Assembly: GCF_040054535.1 (NCBI RefSeq) | Contig: NC_090787.1 | Location: forward strand, 15,659,501-15,723,500 | From: Antennarius striatus | Lineage: Eukaryota > Chordata > Actinopteri > Lophiiformes > Antennariidae | Direction of reading: 5' to 3' | DNA length: 64,000 nucleotides | Part shown: piece after piece, positions 1 through 12,111 of the stretch | Layout of the letters: each line of letters begins with the position of its first letter | Numbering within the stretch: position 1 is the first letter of the stretch | The notes under the pieces: model-generated | Told to the model about the DNA's origin: nothing | Databases searched by the model: none | The model's input: only the letters and a program-made list of their open reading frames with translations | Program-made: the position numbers and the translations under genes

Positions 1-300
1 AAGATTTCATCCTCTGGGTTCTCACCACTGAAATTTTGGAACAACATATTGAGGCTGCCAAGGTTATTAACTGTATTAACGGAATAAATCTCAATTTCAT
101 TCTTAGTCCAATAAAAAAAACAAAATTAAATCTTTCTCAGGGATAAAGAAGCTGACAGCGATTTGGCAGAGAGGAAAGTCTGTTAAGTTAACACACATGA
201 AAACCAGTTAGGTAACACAAGGAGGGAAAGTAGTGCTTAAAACACAAACTACCTTCATCACAGCTAACTATACTGATTTTCTTACTTTGTACACCAACAG

Positions 301-510
301 ATGGCAGCTCTTCCTCATCATCCTGCTGGGGCTGATGTTGCTGTTGTTATTATTGAAACCAAACTGTAGAGTTTTTTTATCCATTCACTCTGTTTACATT
401 AAGATACATGTGAGACCAATGCATGTGAAAAACAGATTAAGTTAAAATTTCAGGTATGAACTGATGTGTTATTGTTTTGTTTATTAAAATGCTTTTTCCT
501 TTAACCATCC
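301..510 (+). other. Candidate terminal exon of an unidentified upstream gene, ending in a hydrophobic segment
   Basis: A reasonable splice acceptor (pyrimidine-rich, ending CAACAG) stands at 291-300. In the reading frame that begins TGG at 302, the sequence encodes WQLFLIILLGLMLLLLLL, a strongly hydrophobic stretch of 18 residues long enough to span a membrane. It is followed by about 30 mostly polar residues and a stop at 443-445. A variant poly(A) signal, ATTAAA, lies at 483-488. Together these look like the last exon of a tail-anchored or single-pass membrane protein whose body lies left of the window. In the alternative frame starting ATG at 301 the exon would encode a 22-residue tail ending ETKL. 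I do not recognise the protein and cannot link it to an upstream exon, so this is inference from signals only. The leucine run could also be chance translation of a simple-sequence stretch. Confidence 0.25.
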
Positions 511-2024
511 ACTGTTGCTGGAATTAGACTTTGATTTCACTTTTGTTTTGAATCATTTTTTCCGATATATTATTTTTTCCTCCGGGGGTGTGGAGCCCAT
601 TTGGAAATGACCCGGTGGGCAGGAATGTCCAGCTCCTCTTAGAAAAGACTGAGATGACAAGGTCATCAACTCTAGCCTAAATTTTATAATAATGGAAAAT
701 AACAGAATTATTATGACATGGGTCTTTATATGAAGCACTGAGGAAATTAGTAGTTAATGAGGCAAGCTGTGGGAAAGTGACAGCACAACACAATACAACA
801 CAACATAGAACAATAGCGATATTCATTAGTGTAAAAGAGGAGGTTCACCTCAGAAGTCATCCTGAATTTCAGCCTCTCTTGTCTAACATTTCAGATTCAG
901 GCACACACACTTACATCCTCCCCTCATCACTGCCTCCTGCTCGCCTTCCACCCACCCGTTCTCTATTGTGAGAACATTTGTTCTCCTCTCCCTCTTGTGG
1001 TGCCCGGTGTTGCTCAAAGAGGAAGCTGCCCTTCCACTTCCTTCTTCACTGGCGAGAACAATTCATGTCTGCTCTCTCACCCTTCTCTCTCCCTCTCCAA
1101 TGCAGACGACATGATCCTGCCAGGATACTGTGGTCGCTTTCCCAATTCCGGATCTAGTCCTGTAAAACCATAGAGAGCCAGTGATAAGCATTACTACATG
1201 CTGTAATACTACTTGTGACGCTCACAGCTACTATGACTAAGAAGTAACATAGATTGGGAAAAAATACACAAACTGTGAAGCATACACTTTACTGAAAATG
1301 ATGCACGGAATCACTCAATGTTCTCATCGGTTGTTGGTCTCTTTGGATCAGTGCTGCTGCATGGAGAAAAACAAAGGAGCAAACAAACCCTTTCGATGAA
1401 GTTGAGCATTTTTTGAATAAAAATGAGAAGAAAATAATTTAGCTTGTTATTTGTGAATATATTAAAATGGAGTCAGGGCCTCAGAAAAAATATGCTTTTT
1501 CACAGGTTGCATAGTAAATAAATTGAGTAAATGTTTTTATATATCATTTTATTTCCATGCATCATTCAGTAGGTTTCAGTGAAGCACTGCATACATTACA
1601 ATCATAATTACTGACTCTTAGCTGCTGAGTGAGTCAGTAAATGTGTCAATGAACGACAAAAACAATCCATTCCACACTAGAGAGCACACAGAGCGCCTCA
1701 AAACAACTGACACAAAAACCTCAACACTTTCACGTTTCCCATTAGCCTTCAAGCTTCTGGAAGACGACCGACTTTGAGTGGATTCTATATCACGCATTAT
1801 GTTGTTCTGTTTACCTGAATGTGTGGCTCACAAATTAGTGAGTCAAATTAATCCTCTCACCCTTGATCAAACTATCGGTGTTTTTAATCATGTTATTGCC
1901 TCCCCAAGATAGATGTTTTAATTTCTCAGAGCTGTGATCAGATTGTAATCAGGATCCCTTTTTCATGATTTTATGAAACCTCATGAGGTGTCCATAGCAT
2001 GTTTTTTTTTAAAAATTTTGTTAT
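511..2024. other. Intergenic, no gene recognised
   Basis: The stretch has many stops in all frames and no recognisable domain. It holds short local repeats only, such as an ACAACACA-type run near 780-810. Short T-rich tracts precede the pentanucleotide array. Confidence 0.5.
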
Positions 2025-2120
2025 TAAATTAAATTAAATTAAATTAAATTAAATTAAATTAAATTAAATTAAATTAAATTAAATTAAATTAAATTAAATT
2101 AAATTAAATTAAATTAAATT
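2025..2120. repeat. (AAATT)n pentanucleotide microsatellite
   Basis: About 19 perfect copies of the five-base unit AAATT run without interruption. The array sits directly against the tail of the interspersed repeat at 2121-2262. This suggests it grew from an A/T-rich insertion-site or tail sequence. Confidence 0.95.
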
Positions 2121-2262
2121 TGGAATGCTCCGCGGTACACTGGCATCGTGCCCGGAGTGTCCCCCGCCTCACGCCCTGAGACTGCCAGGATAGGCACTGG
2201 CTACCCCGCAGCCTGCGTTAGCGGATTAAGCGGGTTGGAAGATGAATGAATGAATGAATAAA
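2121..2262 (+). mobile_element. 3' end of a dispersed retroposon-like repeat with (TGAA)n tail
   Basis: The block carries the motifs CCCCGCCTCACGCCC and GGATTAAGCGGGTTGGAAG, then a GATGAATGAATGAATG tail. This is the 3' end typical of a very common teleost interspersed repeat. A second copy of the same segment lies in the opposite orientation at 10708-10830, sharing the CTCCGCGGT, CACTGGCAT and GCCTCACGCCCT blocks. Only the 3' end is present here. Confidence 0.7.
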
Positions 2263-2502
2263 TTTTGAATGGGCTATTATCAGGGTTATTGGTAAAATAC
2301 TGAAAAGTGAACCTGTATTGAAGAAAATAAAATAGTCATTCACAATCTGCATTCATACTGGATGTACCTCATAATCTGATGAAAAACATCGAAACAACAA
2401 AACATAAAAAAAGTAACAATTTATAAGTTGAAAACAGGCTCCAGGTTTTTACAAGACAAAGGTCATTTTATGCTGGTCCTGCTCGTAACGACAGCTATGA
2501 GA

Positions 2503-2546
2503 TAAGATAATCCTTTATTCATCCCCCAGTGGGGAAATTTTCAATA
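2503..2546 (-). mobile_element. 3'-end fragment of a Rex1/L2-like LINE
   Basis: On the minus strand this reads AAATTTCCCCACTGGGGG, then ATGAATAAAGGATTATC, ending in a short run of TATC-like units. The same ending (ATTTCCCCCTCGGGGATTAATAAAGG) is seen at about 8625-8655 behind the LINE coding relic there. It is therefore probably a severely 5'-truncated copy of that family. Confidence 0.5.
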
Positions 2547-2630
2547 TAAAAATGATATCATATCATAACAAATAATTGGAAAATGGAATGTAAAGGCTGT
2601 GATTGTGTGTACTTTAGTAAAAATACTACA

Positions 2631-2974
2631 CAGTGCGCACCTGTGCATTCGCACATCAAAGATTGCGACTTCACCTCATCGTGTATTTTTGGTAGGTAGT
2701 CACGTGATACCGTACGCGCATTCTATTGGCTGACGGCATCCAGAATTGCGCTCTGTTCCGTGAGTCTCCGATTTGTGAGACACAAAAGTGCTTTAAACGG
2801 TCAATAAGAGTAATACACATAGAAAGTTTAATGGTTTAATATCAGTATAGGGAAGGTCATAAACATTTAAATTACCATAAATAATAAGATAAATAGTTCA
2901 TAGTTCTATCGCGGAATTCATTACTCGCGTGTGGTTCCTGGAATGCATTAACCGCGAGTAATGAGGGCGCACTG
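2631..2974 (+). mobile_element. Pogo/Tigger-like MITE, copy 1 (344 bp)
   Basis: The element begins CAGTGCGC and ends GCGCACTG, giving terminal inverted repeats of about 9-10 bp. It is followed by TA at 2975-2976, as expected for a Tc1/mariner/pogo insertion. The left 120 bp (reading TTTTTGGTAGGTAGTCACGT and beyond) is shared with copies at 5139 and 11787 and with the right end of the larger element at 28110-28792. The copy has no coding capacity. The pogo/Tigger assignment comes from the CAGT termini, TA target and the transposase relic in the 28-kb copy. Confidence 0.7.
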
Positions 2975-5138
2975 TAATTCATGGACACCAGACATTTCCT
3001 CTGTATCAACTGAATCGTCTCACAGACAGAAGACTTGATTTGGTTTGTTATAACAGGATACGGCGGTGGAAGCCTTCAGTACAAATGCAGGTAGTGAGTC
3101 TAAACAGCTCAATATTCTCACCATTTAACATGGTGTTCTTTTGTAATCTTTACAACAATCTGTATTTAACTCTCCAACAAACTGTCATACAATAGCCGGT
3201 GAAAAATATTTACAAAGCACCAAACTTCATTACCACTTCATTATTTCACGATGACACATGTGACTGTCTGAAAATGTATTATACGTGAGTGTTTTTATGT
3301 GTGAGTTCCTGCAGTAAAGATTGCTCAGAAGGCCTGGTTTCACACGTCCAAACTATTAATGACCTCGTCCCGTGAGACTACTGTCTGCGTGAGCGGCTGA
3401 GCACCAGAGGGACAGTGGGTTGGTCCAAATTCAACAAATCTGATCTCCAAAACAATGGTTGAACCCCAGTCCAACTGGATGACAACAATTCTGCCCTCAA
3501 AACACAATACTATGGCCTGGGAACAGATATGACACATGTTGTAGAGCCTCTTTGATTGTGAATTTAAATGTCTTTAATGCAGATTTATCAAACTGCTCAC
3601 CAGTTCCCATTGGTTAATACTGAGGCGATAGACTGTGATGTCATTGTTGTTTACTCAGTGAACTTTGGAGGCCTTCGTGAATGCTTTCAAACTTTCTCAC
3701 CAGTACAGGAAAGAAATGACTGGGTTCTCAGAGGAAATGAGAAATTGTTGGCGAAGAATGTTCATACTTGAAAGTGAGAGAAGAAGGTAACATACCAAAG
3801 AAAGCTACTGGTAAACTTCTGGTATATTGAAGGTCAAAATCTGCATTCCAAACAAAAAGAGGCTTCTCAAAACTCATTAGAAACTGATGACTCATGAGAA
3901 AAACAAAAAAAGTGTGCTTTGTCATGGAGTCAGTAGGTTACTAAAACACAAAGAGCAATGATGGGACTCACACGTATGGGCACAGATGTATAGGGACTTG
4001 TGGGTGCCAGCTGAACAAGCAAGTGTTTAGAAACAAAAGTATCTCTGTCTTTAGACATAAGCCTAATGTCATTGAGGTCTTAGTGTTCTGCTATGTCATG
4101 GGACTCAGTGCTGCCCTCAGGTCATGTTGCATCTGTGGGGGCAGCGCTGATACCATCTCTATTAACCTGCCGTGAATGCCTCCTTTCTGTGTATGTTAGA
4201 CTTTGTATGACAACGAACAATTCACATGAAGTTTAAGCAGCAAAACATCACAAAAATGATTACCCTGACTCCTCAGTGCTTGAGTGCGAGTTTAATGTTC
4301 TTTTTCTGGGAGAAAGATCCTGTCGGTGTAACAGGTCAAAGTTTGACTCATCAGTCGATTGAATGTTCTCCCAAAGGTACTGAGAGTTATCAAGGTCTGT
4401 CAAAAATACTGCGCTTTAAAATAGCCGTAGGTTTATCAGTCTTTTGCATCAGCACTCTTTACTTTCAATAGTGGATCCATGAACACTGATCTTTATTGAG
4501 GTTACTGAGGCCTGCAGCTGCTTTGACCGCTTTGCTTTCGATTTTTCATGACTTCCTGAATGAGCATACTCCACGCTCTTGTAGACATTTTGGAAGGTCA
4601 TCCACTTCTGGGAAGAATCACTCTTGTTCTAGTTCTGTTCCATTTGTAGATAATGTGTGTCAGTGGAGTCTCAGAGCTTTCACAGCTTGTTGTAACTCTT
4701 CCTCATTGTGTGCTACTGATTCGAATATTGATGAAAACTGCTTTATTTCAGTGATAAGTTATAAGTTAATAATAAGTTAACTTTAGTGCCTATGGGGCTA
4801 AAACAAATTTTCACAAAGGTGATTTAGGTACTAAATAACTTTTTTGTCTTACGAATGTTTGATTTGTTTTAAGTTAAACTATCATTTAGCACTAAGGGAA
4901 CAAATGCAAGATTAAGTAAATCTTTGTATTCAACAAATATAGTATTCAGTAAATAGAGGATTTATTATGACAGAAATTAAATCTTCTACCTTAACAAATT
5001 TACACACTTTAGTATTATTTAATATTACTATGACTGCATGATATTTTAAACCCTAATAATAATATGTGTATTTTCTCAAATATTGTGGAGTAATGTGGAG
5101 TAATGTAGGATTAGATAGAAATGTACCAGAAAACTGTA
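2975..5138. other. Intergenic, no gene recognised
   Basis: This is A/T-rich sequence with only short open frames, none resembling a known domain. A tandem duplication of a GTGGAGTAAT unit stands at about 5093-5110. Confidence 0.5.
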
Positions 5139-5316
5139 CAGTAATCCCTCGTGAATTCGCACATCAACACGCGCGGCTTCGCCTCATCACGGATTTTTAG
5201 TAGGTAGTCACGTGATACCGTACACACAGTCTATAGGCTGACGATATCCGGAAGTGCGCTACGTTCCGTGAGTCTCGGAACGTAGCGCACTACCGTGAGG
5301 CACAAGAGTGTTTTTA
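5139..5316 (+). mobile_element. Pogo/Tigger-like MITE, copy 2 (left end only, rearranged)
   Basis: The element starts CAGTAATCCCTCG directly after a TA at 5137-5138 and follows the family for about 135 bp. After the shared ACGTTCCGTGAGTCTC it departs. An inverted copy of its own preceding 16 bp is inserted (stem 5253-5268 / 5276-5291), then family sequence briefly resumes (GTGAGGCACAAGAGTG). Past about 5316 the family similarity is lost and a second palindrome begins. No right end was found. Confidence 0.65.
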
Positions 5317-5319
5317 ATG

Positions 5320-5358
5320 TTTTTGGATAAAAACGTTTAAAACGTTTTTATCCAAAAA
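5320..5358. repeat. Perfect inverted repeat, 19-bp arms, 1-nt centre
   Basis: Arms at 5320-5338 and 5340-5358 are exact reverse complements around a single A at 5339. The block lies directly downstream of the rearranged MITE copy and is A/T-rich with a central ACGTTT core. It could form a tight hairpin in single-stranded DNA. No function is implied. Confidence 0.85.
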
Positions 5359-5359
5359 A

Positions 5360-6074
5360 AGGTTTTGTTATTTTACGCTAATTTAACACAAAGTCTGTTT
5401 AACGTTATAATAGATAACCTGTGAAGAAGTTCACTGACTCATATAAAAATACCCCAACTTTTAAAAGTAAAATATGCTTCTAAAGTTTGAGACCTAGGGC
5501 CTCCAGGCTTGGGCAAAGATCCTAAAAACGTAGAAAGTAATGAGGTCATTAGTCACATTACATGTTGTGTGTATTTGTACTGCTGGGCTGGAAAATGTTG
5601 TATTCTCCTTACAGCTCTGCCCTCTGCTCAGAAGGCAGACTTAAATGAAAGGCAAAAAAACCATTTACTTCAGTCATCATGACTCTGAATAACCATTAAC
5701 ACTCATATTGAAAGAGGTCAAAATATCTGCTTGAAAATAGCTGACAGGCTCAAATCTGCCTCGGTATAGTTAATGATTCCTCCCAGCAGACTAAATAAAG
5801 GTTTTAAATAAAGTTTAAAGTGTGTAATGCGTCAAGACAGCAGTATCACACAAACTAAAGCCTCTTTACATCATATCCTCAGAAATGAAATGCAGAATTC
5901 TACTTTTTAAAAGCAAGTAGCTGAAAAAACATCTTATAGTGTGTGAGTCTGGCTTTACTCTGCATCCGTTCTTAATTCTAACTGCTATCGTGAAAAGACA
6001 TAAAACTATTTATAGGCAATTTGTTCATACTTTCATTCATTTTCGTGAAGACGAGACAATCTGTAATTATCTTG
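5360..6074. other. Intergenic, no gene recognised
   Basis: A/T-rich sequence with no recognisable coding or repeat content. No open frame resembles a known protein. Confidence 0.45.
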
Positions 6075-6290
6075 TCTTCAGCTGCTTGTCCAAAACTGAT
6101 ACACAGGTTTATGCTGGCGCCTATCAAAGCTGACATCAGGCAGGAGGTGGACAAGTTGCCAGTTCATTGCAGGGCTACATAGACAAACACCTACTCACAC
6201 ACACATTCACACCTACAGTCCATAGAGACCAATTCACCAAGCATTTTTGGTTGTGGGAGGAAGATAGAGAATCCGGAGAGACTTTGTCGT
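6075..6290 (-). mobile_element. tRNA-headed interspersed repeat, 3' part, minus strand
   Basis: Read on the minus strand this is the 3' half of the repeat whose plus-strand copy occupies 22262-22670. It shows the GGAGGAAG block, then a region of ACACTCACATTCACACCTA-like sequence, the CTATCCCAGCTGA-like block and a final CTTATCC-type end. It is diverged, with several small indels. Confidence 0.6.
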
Positions 6291-6844
6291 TTGGGTTTTG
6301 CAGGAGAGATTTTTATCTGGGGTTTGAAACTGTGTGGTCTCTGTCTTAGCTCTTTGTTCAGGGATTACTGCTTTCTCTCTTTTGTGCTCTACAGAAGCAG
6401 ACCTCCACACATCAAACTGAACTTGAAACAGTCGAAAGTTACAGACTTCACTGGTGGCAAATGAAATCTACCATAGAATTTTAAAAAGCTATATGCTTTT
6501 GAAGTTACTTGGTACATCTTTTGCTGATATTTAAGTAAAGATACAGTATATACAGTAAGCTACTGTAGCCTATTATATGCTGCCCTCTTCTGGAATGTAC
6601 TTTCTCTACCTGATGGTGTCTGGAGGTTGGTTTGCGTGGTCGGCAGCATGAGTTTGGCATTTATTAGTTCATATACAAACTATATTGAAAATATATGCCT
6701 ATATGTATGCAAATACCTGATTAAAGAGATGTGTGGGAAGTACAATGGATTGGTTGATATATAATGTTCGGCTGGCAATGCTCACATTCAGTAACATTAC
6801 AATAATTCCAAATATGTATTAGCATCCAGCTGACAGAGTACTAG

Positions 6845-7035
6845 CTATTCATTGGTGTATGAAACAATTCATTCAAATTGCATGTTTTTTGGAGGCGGGA
6901 GGAAGCTTGAGAACCCAGAGAGAACCTGTGCAGACACAGGGAGAACATAAAAACTCCACACAGAAAGGAAGAAAATGCAGAACCTTCAAGCCGTGAAGCA
7001 TCAGTGCTACACACGGCGCTACCGTACTGCCCTGA
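6845..7035 (-). mobile_element. tRNA-headed interspersed repeat, 5' part, minus strand
   Basis: The minus-strand reading contains the head GGCAG..GGTAGCGCC, then the CTTTCTGTGTGGAGTTT and GTTCTCCCTGTGTCTG blocks, and GGAGGCGGGAGG in reverse. These match the first half of the copy at 22262. It ends next to the LINE relic starting at 7097, separated only by a 32-bp hairpin (7065-7096). Confidence 0.6.
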
Positions 7036-7096
7036 GGAGGACAAAAGGACAAGTAACCCCAGTCTACATTCAGGGGTATATTGACCCCTGAATGTA

Positions 7097-7551
7097 CGGG
7101 ACTACAACTACTTGGGGGTCCACATTGACATTAGACTAGACTGGGGGAGGAACCTCGACGCCCTCTACAGAAAGGACCAAAGCCGTCTCTTTTTCCTGAG
7201 GAGGCTGAGGTCCTTCATCATCTCTAACACCATGCTGAGGATGTTCTATCACTCTGTGGTGGCCAGTGTTTTACTCTATGCTGTGGTATGTGGGGCAGTG
7301 ATTTGAGGGTGGGGGACACCAAAAGACTGGACAGACTGATCCAGGGCTGGAGACATTGTTGGAATAAAACTAGACTCTCTTACTGTAGTGTTGGAGAGGA
7401 GGACATTGTCCAAACTGAGGCCCATCCTGGACAATGAGTTCAACTCACTGTACAGAACTCTAATGGGACAAAGGAGTCCGTTTAGTAGCAGGATGACCCT
7501 TCCTAAATACAGTACCAAATGCCAGAGGAAATCTTTCCTGCTTGTGGCCAT
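7097..7551 (+). pseudogene. C-terminal reverse-transcriptase relic of a Rex1/L2-like LINE
   Basis: From 7097 the frame reads YNYLGVHIDIRLDW, then RLFFLRRLRSF and MLRMFYHSVVASVLLYAVV. This is the conserved stretch downstream of the reverse-transcriptase catalytic core in Rex1/L2/CR1-group elements. The frame stops at 7304-7306 (after CGAVI). Downstream, related sequence continues in shifted frames (RLDRLIQGW, RPILDNEFN, RKSFL.VA), showing that the copy is dead. At about 7551 the LINE is interrupted by an RTE element on the other strand. Its 3' untranslated part resumes at about 8424. The 5' end is truncated, as is usual for target-primed insertions. Confidence 0.8.
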
Positions 7552-8423
7552 CTTCTTCTTCTTCTCTTTTTGGCTTTTCCCTTCAGGGGTCGCCACAGCG
7601 AATCAATTTCCTCCATCTAGCCCTGTCCTTTGAATCCTCTTCTCTCACACCAACTATCTTCATGTCCTCTTTCACTACATCCATAAACCTCCTCTTTGGT
7701 CTTCCTCTAGGCCTCCTGCCTGGCAGTTCAAAACTCAGCATCCTTCTACCAATATATTCACTATCTCTCCTCTGGACATGTCCAAACCATCTCAGTCTGG
7801 CCTCTCTGACTTTATCTCCAAAACCTCTAACATGTGCTGTCCCTCTGATGTACTCATTCCTGATCCTATCCTTCCTGGTCACTCCCAGAGTGAACCTCAG
7901 CATCTTCATCTCTGCTACCTCCAGCTCTGTCTCCTGTCTTTTCCTCAGTGACACTGTCTCTAGACCAAACAACATCGCTGGTCTCACCACAGTTTTGTAC
8001 ACCTTTCCTTTCATTTTAGCTGAAACTCTTCTATCACACATCACACCTGACACTTCTCCACTTCTCTGCTCCATCCAGCCTGTACACGCTTCTTCACCTC
8101 TTTTCCACACTCTCCATTGCTCAGGACTGTTGACCCTAAGTACTTAAGATGCTCCACCTTCTTGATCTCTTCTCCCTGTAACCTCACTCTTCCACTTGGG
8201 TCCTTCTCATTCACACACATGTATACTCTGTCTTACTGCGGCTAACCTTCATTCCTCTCCTTTCCAGGACAAATCTCCACCTCTCTAGCTTCTCCTCCAC
8301 CTGTTCCCTTCCCTCACTGCAGATCACAATGTCATCTGCAAACATCATAGTCCATGGAGATTCCTGTCTGACCTTGTCTGTCAGCCTGTCCATCACCATA
8401 GCAAACAAGAAGGGGCTCAGAGC
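7552..8423 (-). pseudogene. RTE-clade LINE, 5'-truncated, nested in the Rex1/L2-like LINE
   Basis: The minus strand encodes, from 8423 downward, the reverse-transcriptase motif block ALSPFLFAMVMDRLTD and SPWTMMFADDIVICSE, in which FADD is the catalytic YxDD-type box. A second open part (8110-7583) has LEVAEMKMLRFTLGVTR, DRIRNEYIRG, RWFGHVQRRD and GRRPRGRPKRRFMD, the characteristic RTE C-terminus ending CGDP and a stop. The 3' tail reads GCTGTGGCGACCCCTGAAGG and then an (AAG)n run at 7551-7565 on this strand. That tail is the usual RTE 3' end. A frameshift or stop separates the two blocks, so the copy is inactive. Both flanks are the other LINE, so this insertion is the younger one. Confidence 0.88.
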
Positions 8424-8660
8424 TCACTTTAACACTTTAACATGAGGAGGAATGAAGCGGTAGTAAATTATATATCTGCACATTATGTTTAGATATAATT
8501 CTATATATTTATTCTCTTATTTATCTCTAATCTCCTTTGCTCTTTCTCCTTACTTCTAATTTATCGACTCTTGGTCTTCTTTTTTACCTATGTTCTGCAA
8601 TGGGGTGACTGCAACGAAAAGCAATTTCCCCCTCGGGGATTAATAAAGGATACCGTTTCT
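8424..8660 (+). mobile_element. 3' end of the interrupted Rex1/L2-like LINE
   Basis: Sequence after the RTE insertion continues the host LINE: an A/T-rich 3' region, then GCAATTTCCCCCTCGGGG and ATTAATAAAGGATA, the signature tail. The piece pairs with 7097-7551. Confidence 0.7.
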
Positions 8661-10427
<1,767 letters not shown>

Positions 10428-10511
<84 letters not shown>

Positions 10512-10512
10512 T
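10428..10512. repeat. (ATT)n microsatellite
   Basis: About 28 perfect ATT units. The leucine-run open frame over it is an artefact. Confidence 0.97.
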
Positions 10513-10707
10513 CTTTTAATTCATAATAATGGACTAAACTGATACTGTATCTTGGATATGGGATATATTGCTAATTGTTTTATAGTTCTGACATCATTGG
10601 CCTTGGAAAAATAATAAAACTCTGAAATTATTTTGATCATAAAAAGAAAGGAGTTCTGTCTGCCATCTAATTTTTTTGTACAATCCTTAAATTCAATCCA
10701 TCCTTAC

Positions 10708-10830
10708 ATGCATTTTTTGTCACCGCTTTATCCGCTGTTGCGGGTTGCGGGGAATCAGATCCTATCCCATGGCTTAGGGCGTGAGGCACGAGACAATGTG
10801 GGCGCAATGCCAGTGCTCCGCGGTCCTTTA
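10708..10830 (-). mobile_element. 3' end of the dispersed repeat also seen at 2121-2262
   Basis: On the minus strand: CCGCGGAGCACTGGCAT, then GTGCCTCACGCCCTAAG and GGGATAGG, and a CAGCGGATAAAGCGGTGAC end. It shares order and spacing with the plus-strand copy at 2121-2262. Confidence 0.65.
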
Positions 10831-11420
10831 ATTTAATCTTCCTTAAAATCTATTTCTATATTCCAGTAATATAATAATATTAAAAGTTGGCCTAAATAAA
10901 TCATTACTGAAAGGCAAATTCCTCCACAATGGTAGTTCCACATTTTGAAGCCAGCATGTGCCGTCTTCTAGGGTATAATAGTATATATTTTATAATAATA
11001 AAGTAATAATTTGAAAGAAAAATCTATTACCTATTTTTTGAAGGCTTGACAAACTAATACACCAAATACTGAACAGCCCAGTAAACAAACACAATTACTA
11101 CAATTAGAATTACTTTTAATAATGAAGACGAACAACTCTGGTAGTCATAGGAATAGCATTGTGCCTGATTATGTAATTTGTTATGTTATTATGCAATTTT
11201 TTCACCTTTTAAATGTATTGTATTTTAATTCAGTTTTTTGTTTTGAAAAAGTTTGTGATGCTTAAAAAAATGAACCTTTCACACCTAAAAACATTACCAA
11301 ATTTATCAATTCTAAATGTTAAAGGAATAAAAGCAACTTTTATCCAAATATTAAGAGAAAATAACCGTAGCTTTTGCCATGACAAAATCAACTGTTGAGA
11401 TTTTTGCCATTGGTTATACC
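10831..11420. other. Intergenic, A/T-rich, no gene recognised
   Basis: Low-complexity A/T-rich sequence. The short frames on both strands overlap each other and resemble nothing known. Confidence 0.45.
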
Positions 11421-11422
11421 AA

Positions 11423-11500
11423 ATGTCAAACTCAAGGTCCGGGCCCCAAATGTGGCCCGCCACATCATTTTATGTGGGAGGATTAAAGGTCAAGTCCATG
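11423..11500 (+). mobile_element. Probable hAT-type terminal fragment
   Basis: The sequence ATGTCAAACTCAAGGTCCGG, then GGCCCCAAATGTGGCCCGCC and ACATCATTTTATGTGG, resembles a widespread vertebrate repeat end with a TGTCAAACTC start and a pair of GGCCC blocks, generally assigned to non-autonomous hAT elements. Only the end is visible, and the assignment is from memory of the motif. Confidence 0.4.
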
Positions 11501-11639
11501 TCGAAAAATAAATACGTCAAAAGTTTGCTTTGACTGATCATACAATTGCAAGCCACTAATCGAGTAATTGATTAGTATTACACCCCAAACCCTAAAAATA
11601 ACAAAAAACATAAAACTGACCCAATTTACTGATCCATGG

Positions 11640-11775
11640 GAAGCAGTTATGGTCAAAATGCATTGACTCGATCAAATATTGGTCCCTTTGTTTGGCTGGT
11701 TGTTTCGTCAATAACCCAGCAAACCCTGGCAACCGTCTAACCCTACCACCAGGAGACACCTTTTGTGTAGCCATA
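11640..11775 (-). repeat. Dispersed repeat, matches 38940-39045 in opposite orientation
   Basis: The reverse complement contains GGTTGCCAGGGTTTGCTGGG, then TTATTGACGAAACAA and CAATGCATTTTG. The plus strand at 38945-39045 has near-identical blocks in the same order. It belongs to an unnamed interspersed family with at least two copies in this window. Confidence 0.55.
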
Positions 11776-11786
11776 ATCTATAAGTA

Positions 11787-12111
11787 CAGTGCGCCCTTGC
11801 GCATCAACACTCACGACTTCACCTCATCACGGATTTTTGGTAGGTAGTCACATGATACCGTACGCGCATTCTATTGGCTGACGGCATCCAGAAGTGCGCT
11901 ACGTTCCGTGAGTCTCGGACTTCTGTGAGACACAAAAGTGCTTAAAACAGTCGATAAGAGTGTGGGAAAAGGTAATACAGATAGAAGGTGGTTTAATATC
12001 AGTATGGGGAGGTTCATAAACTTTTAAATTACAGTAAATAATAAGATAAATAGTTCTTCGCTACATAGGGGAATTCGTTAATGCCATGATGTTCCTGTAA
12101 CGCATTAACTG
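11787..12111 (+). mobile_element. Pogo/Tigger-like MITE, copy 3 (325 bp)
   Basis: The element starts CAGTGCGCCC after TA (11785-11786) and ends ACTG before TA (12112-12113), so a TA target duplication is visible on both sides. It is collinear with copy 1 (2631-2974). Relative to copy 1 it has a short deletion of about 20 bp just inside the right end, which removes most of the right inverted repeat. Confidence 0.75.

Noticed and set aside
7542..8147. 201-residue plus-strand open frame
   Set aside because: It is the antisense of the RTE reverse-transcriptase C-terminus, which is clearly coding on the minus strand.
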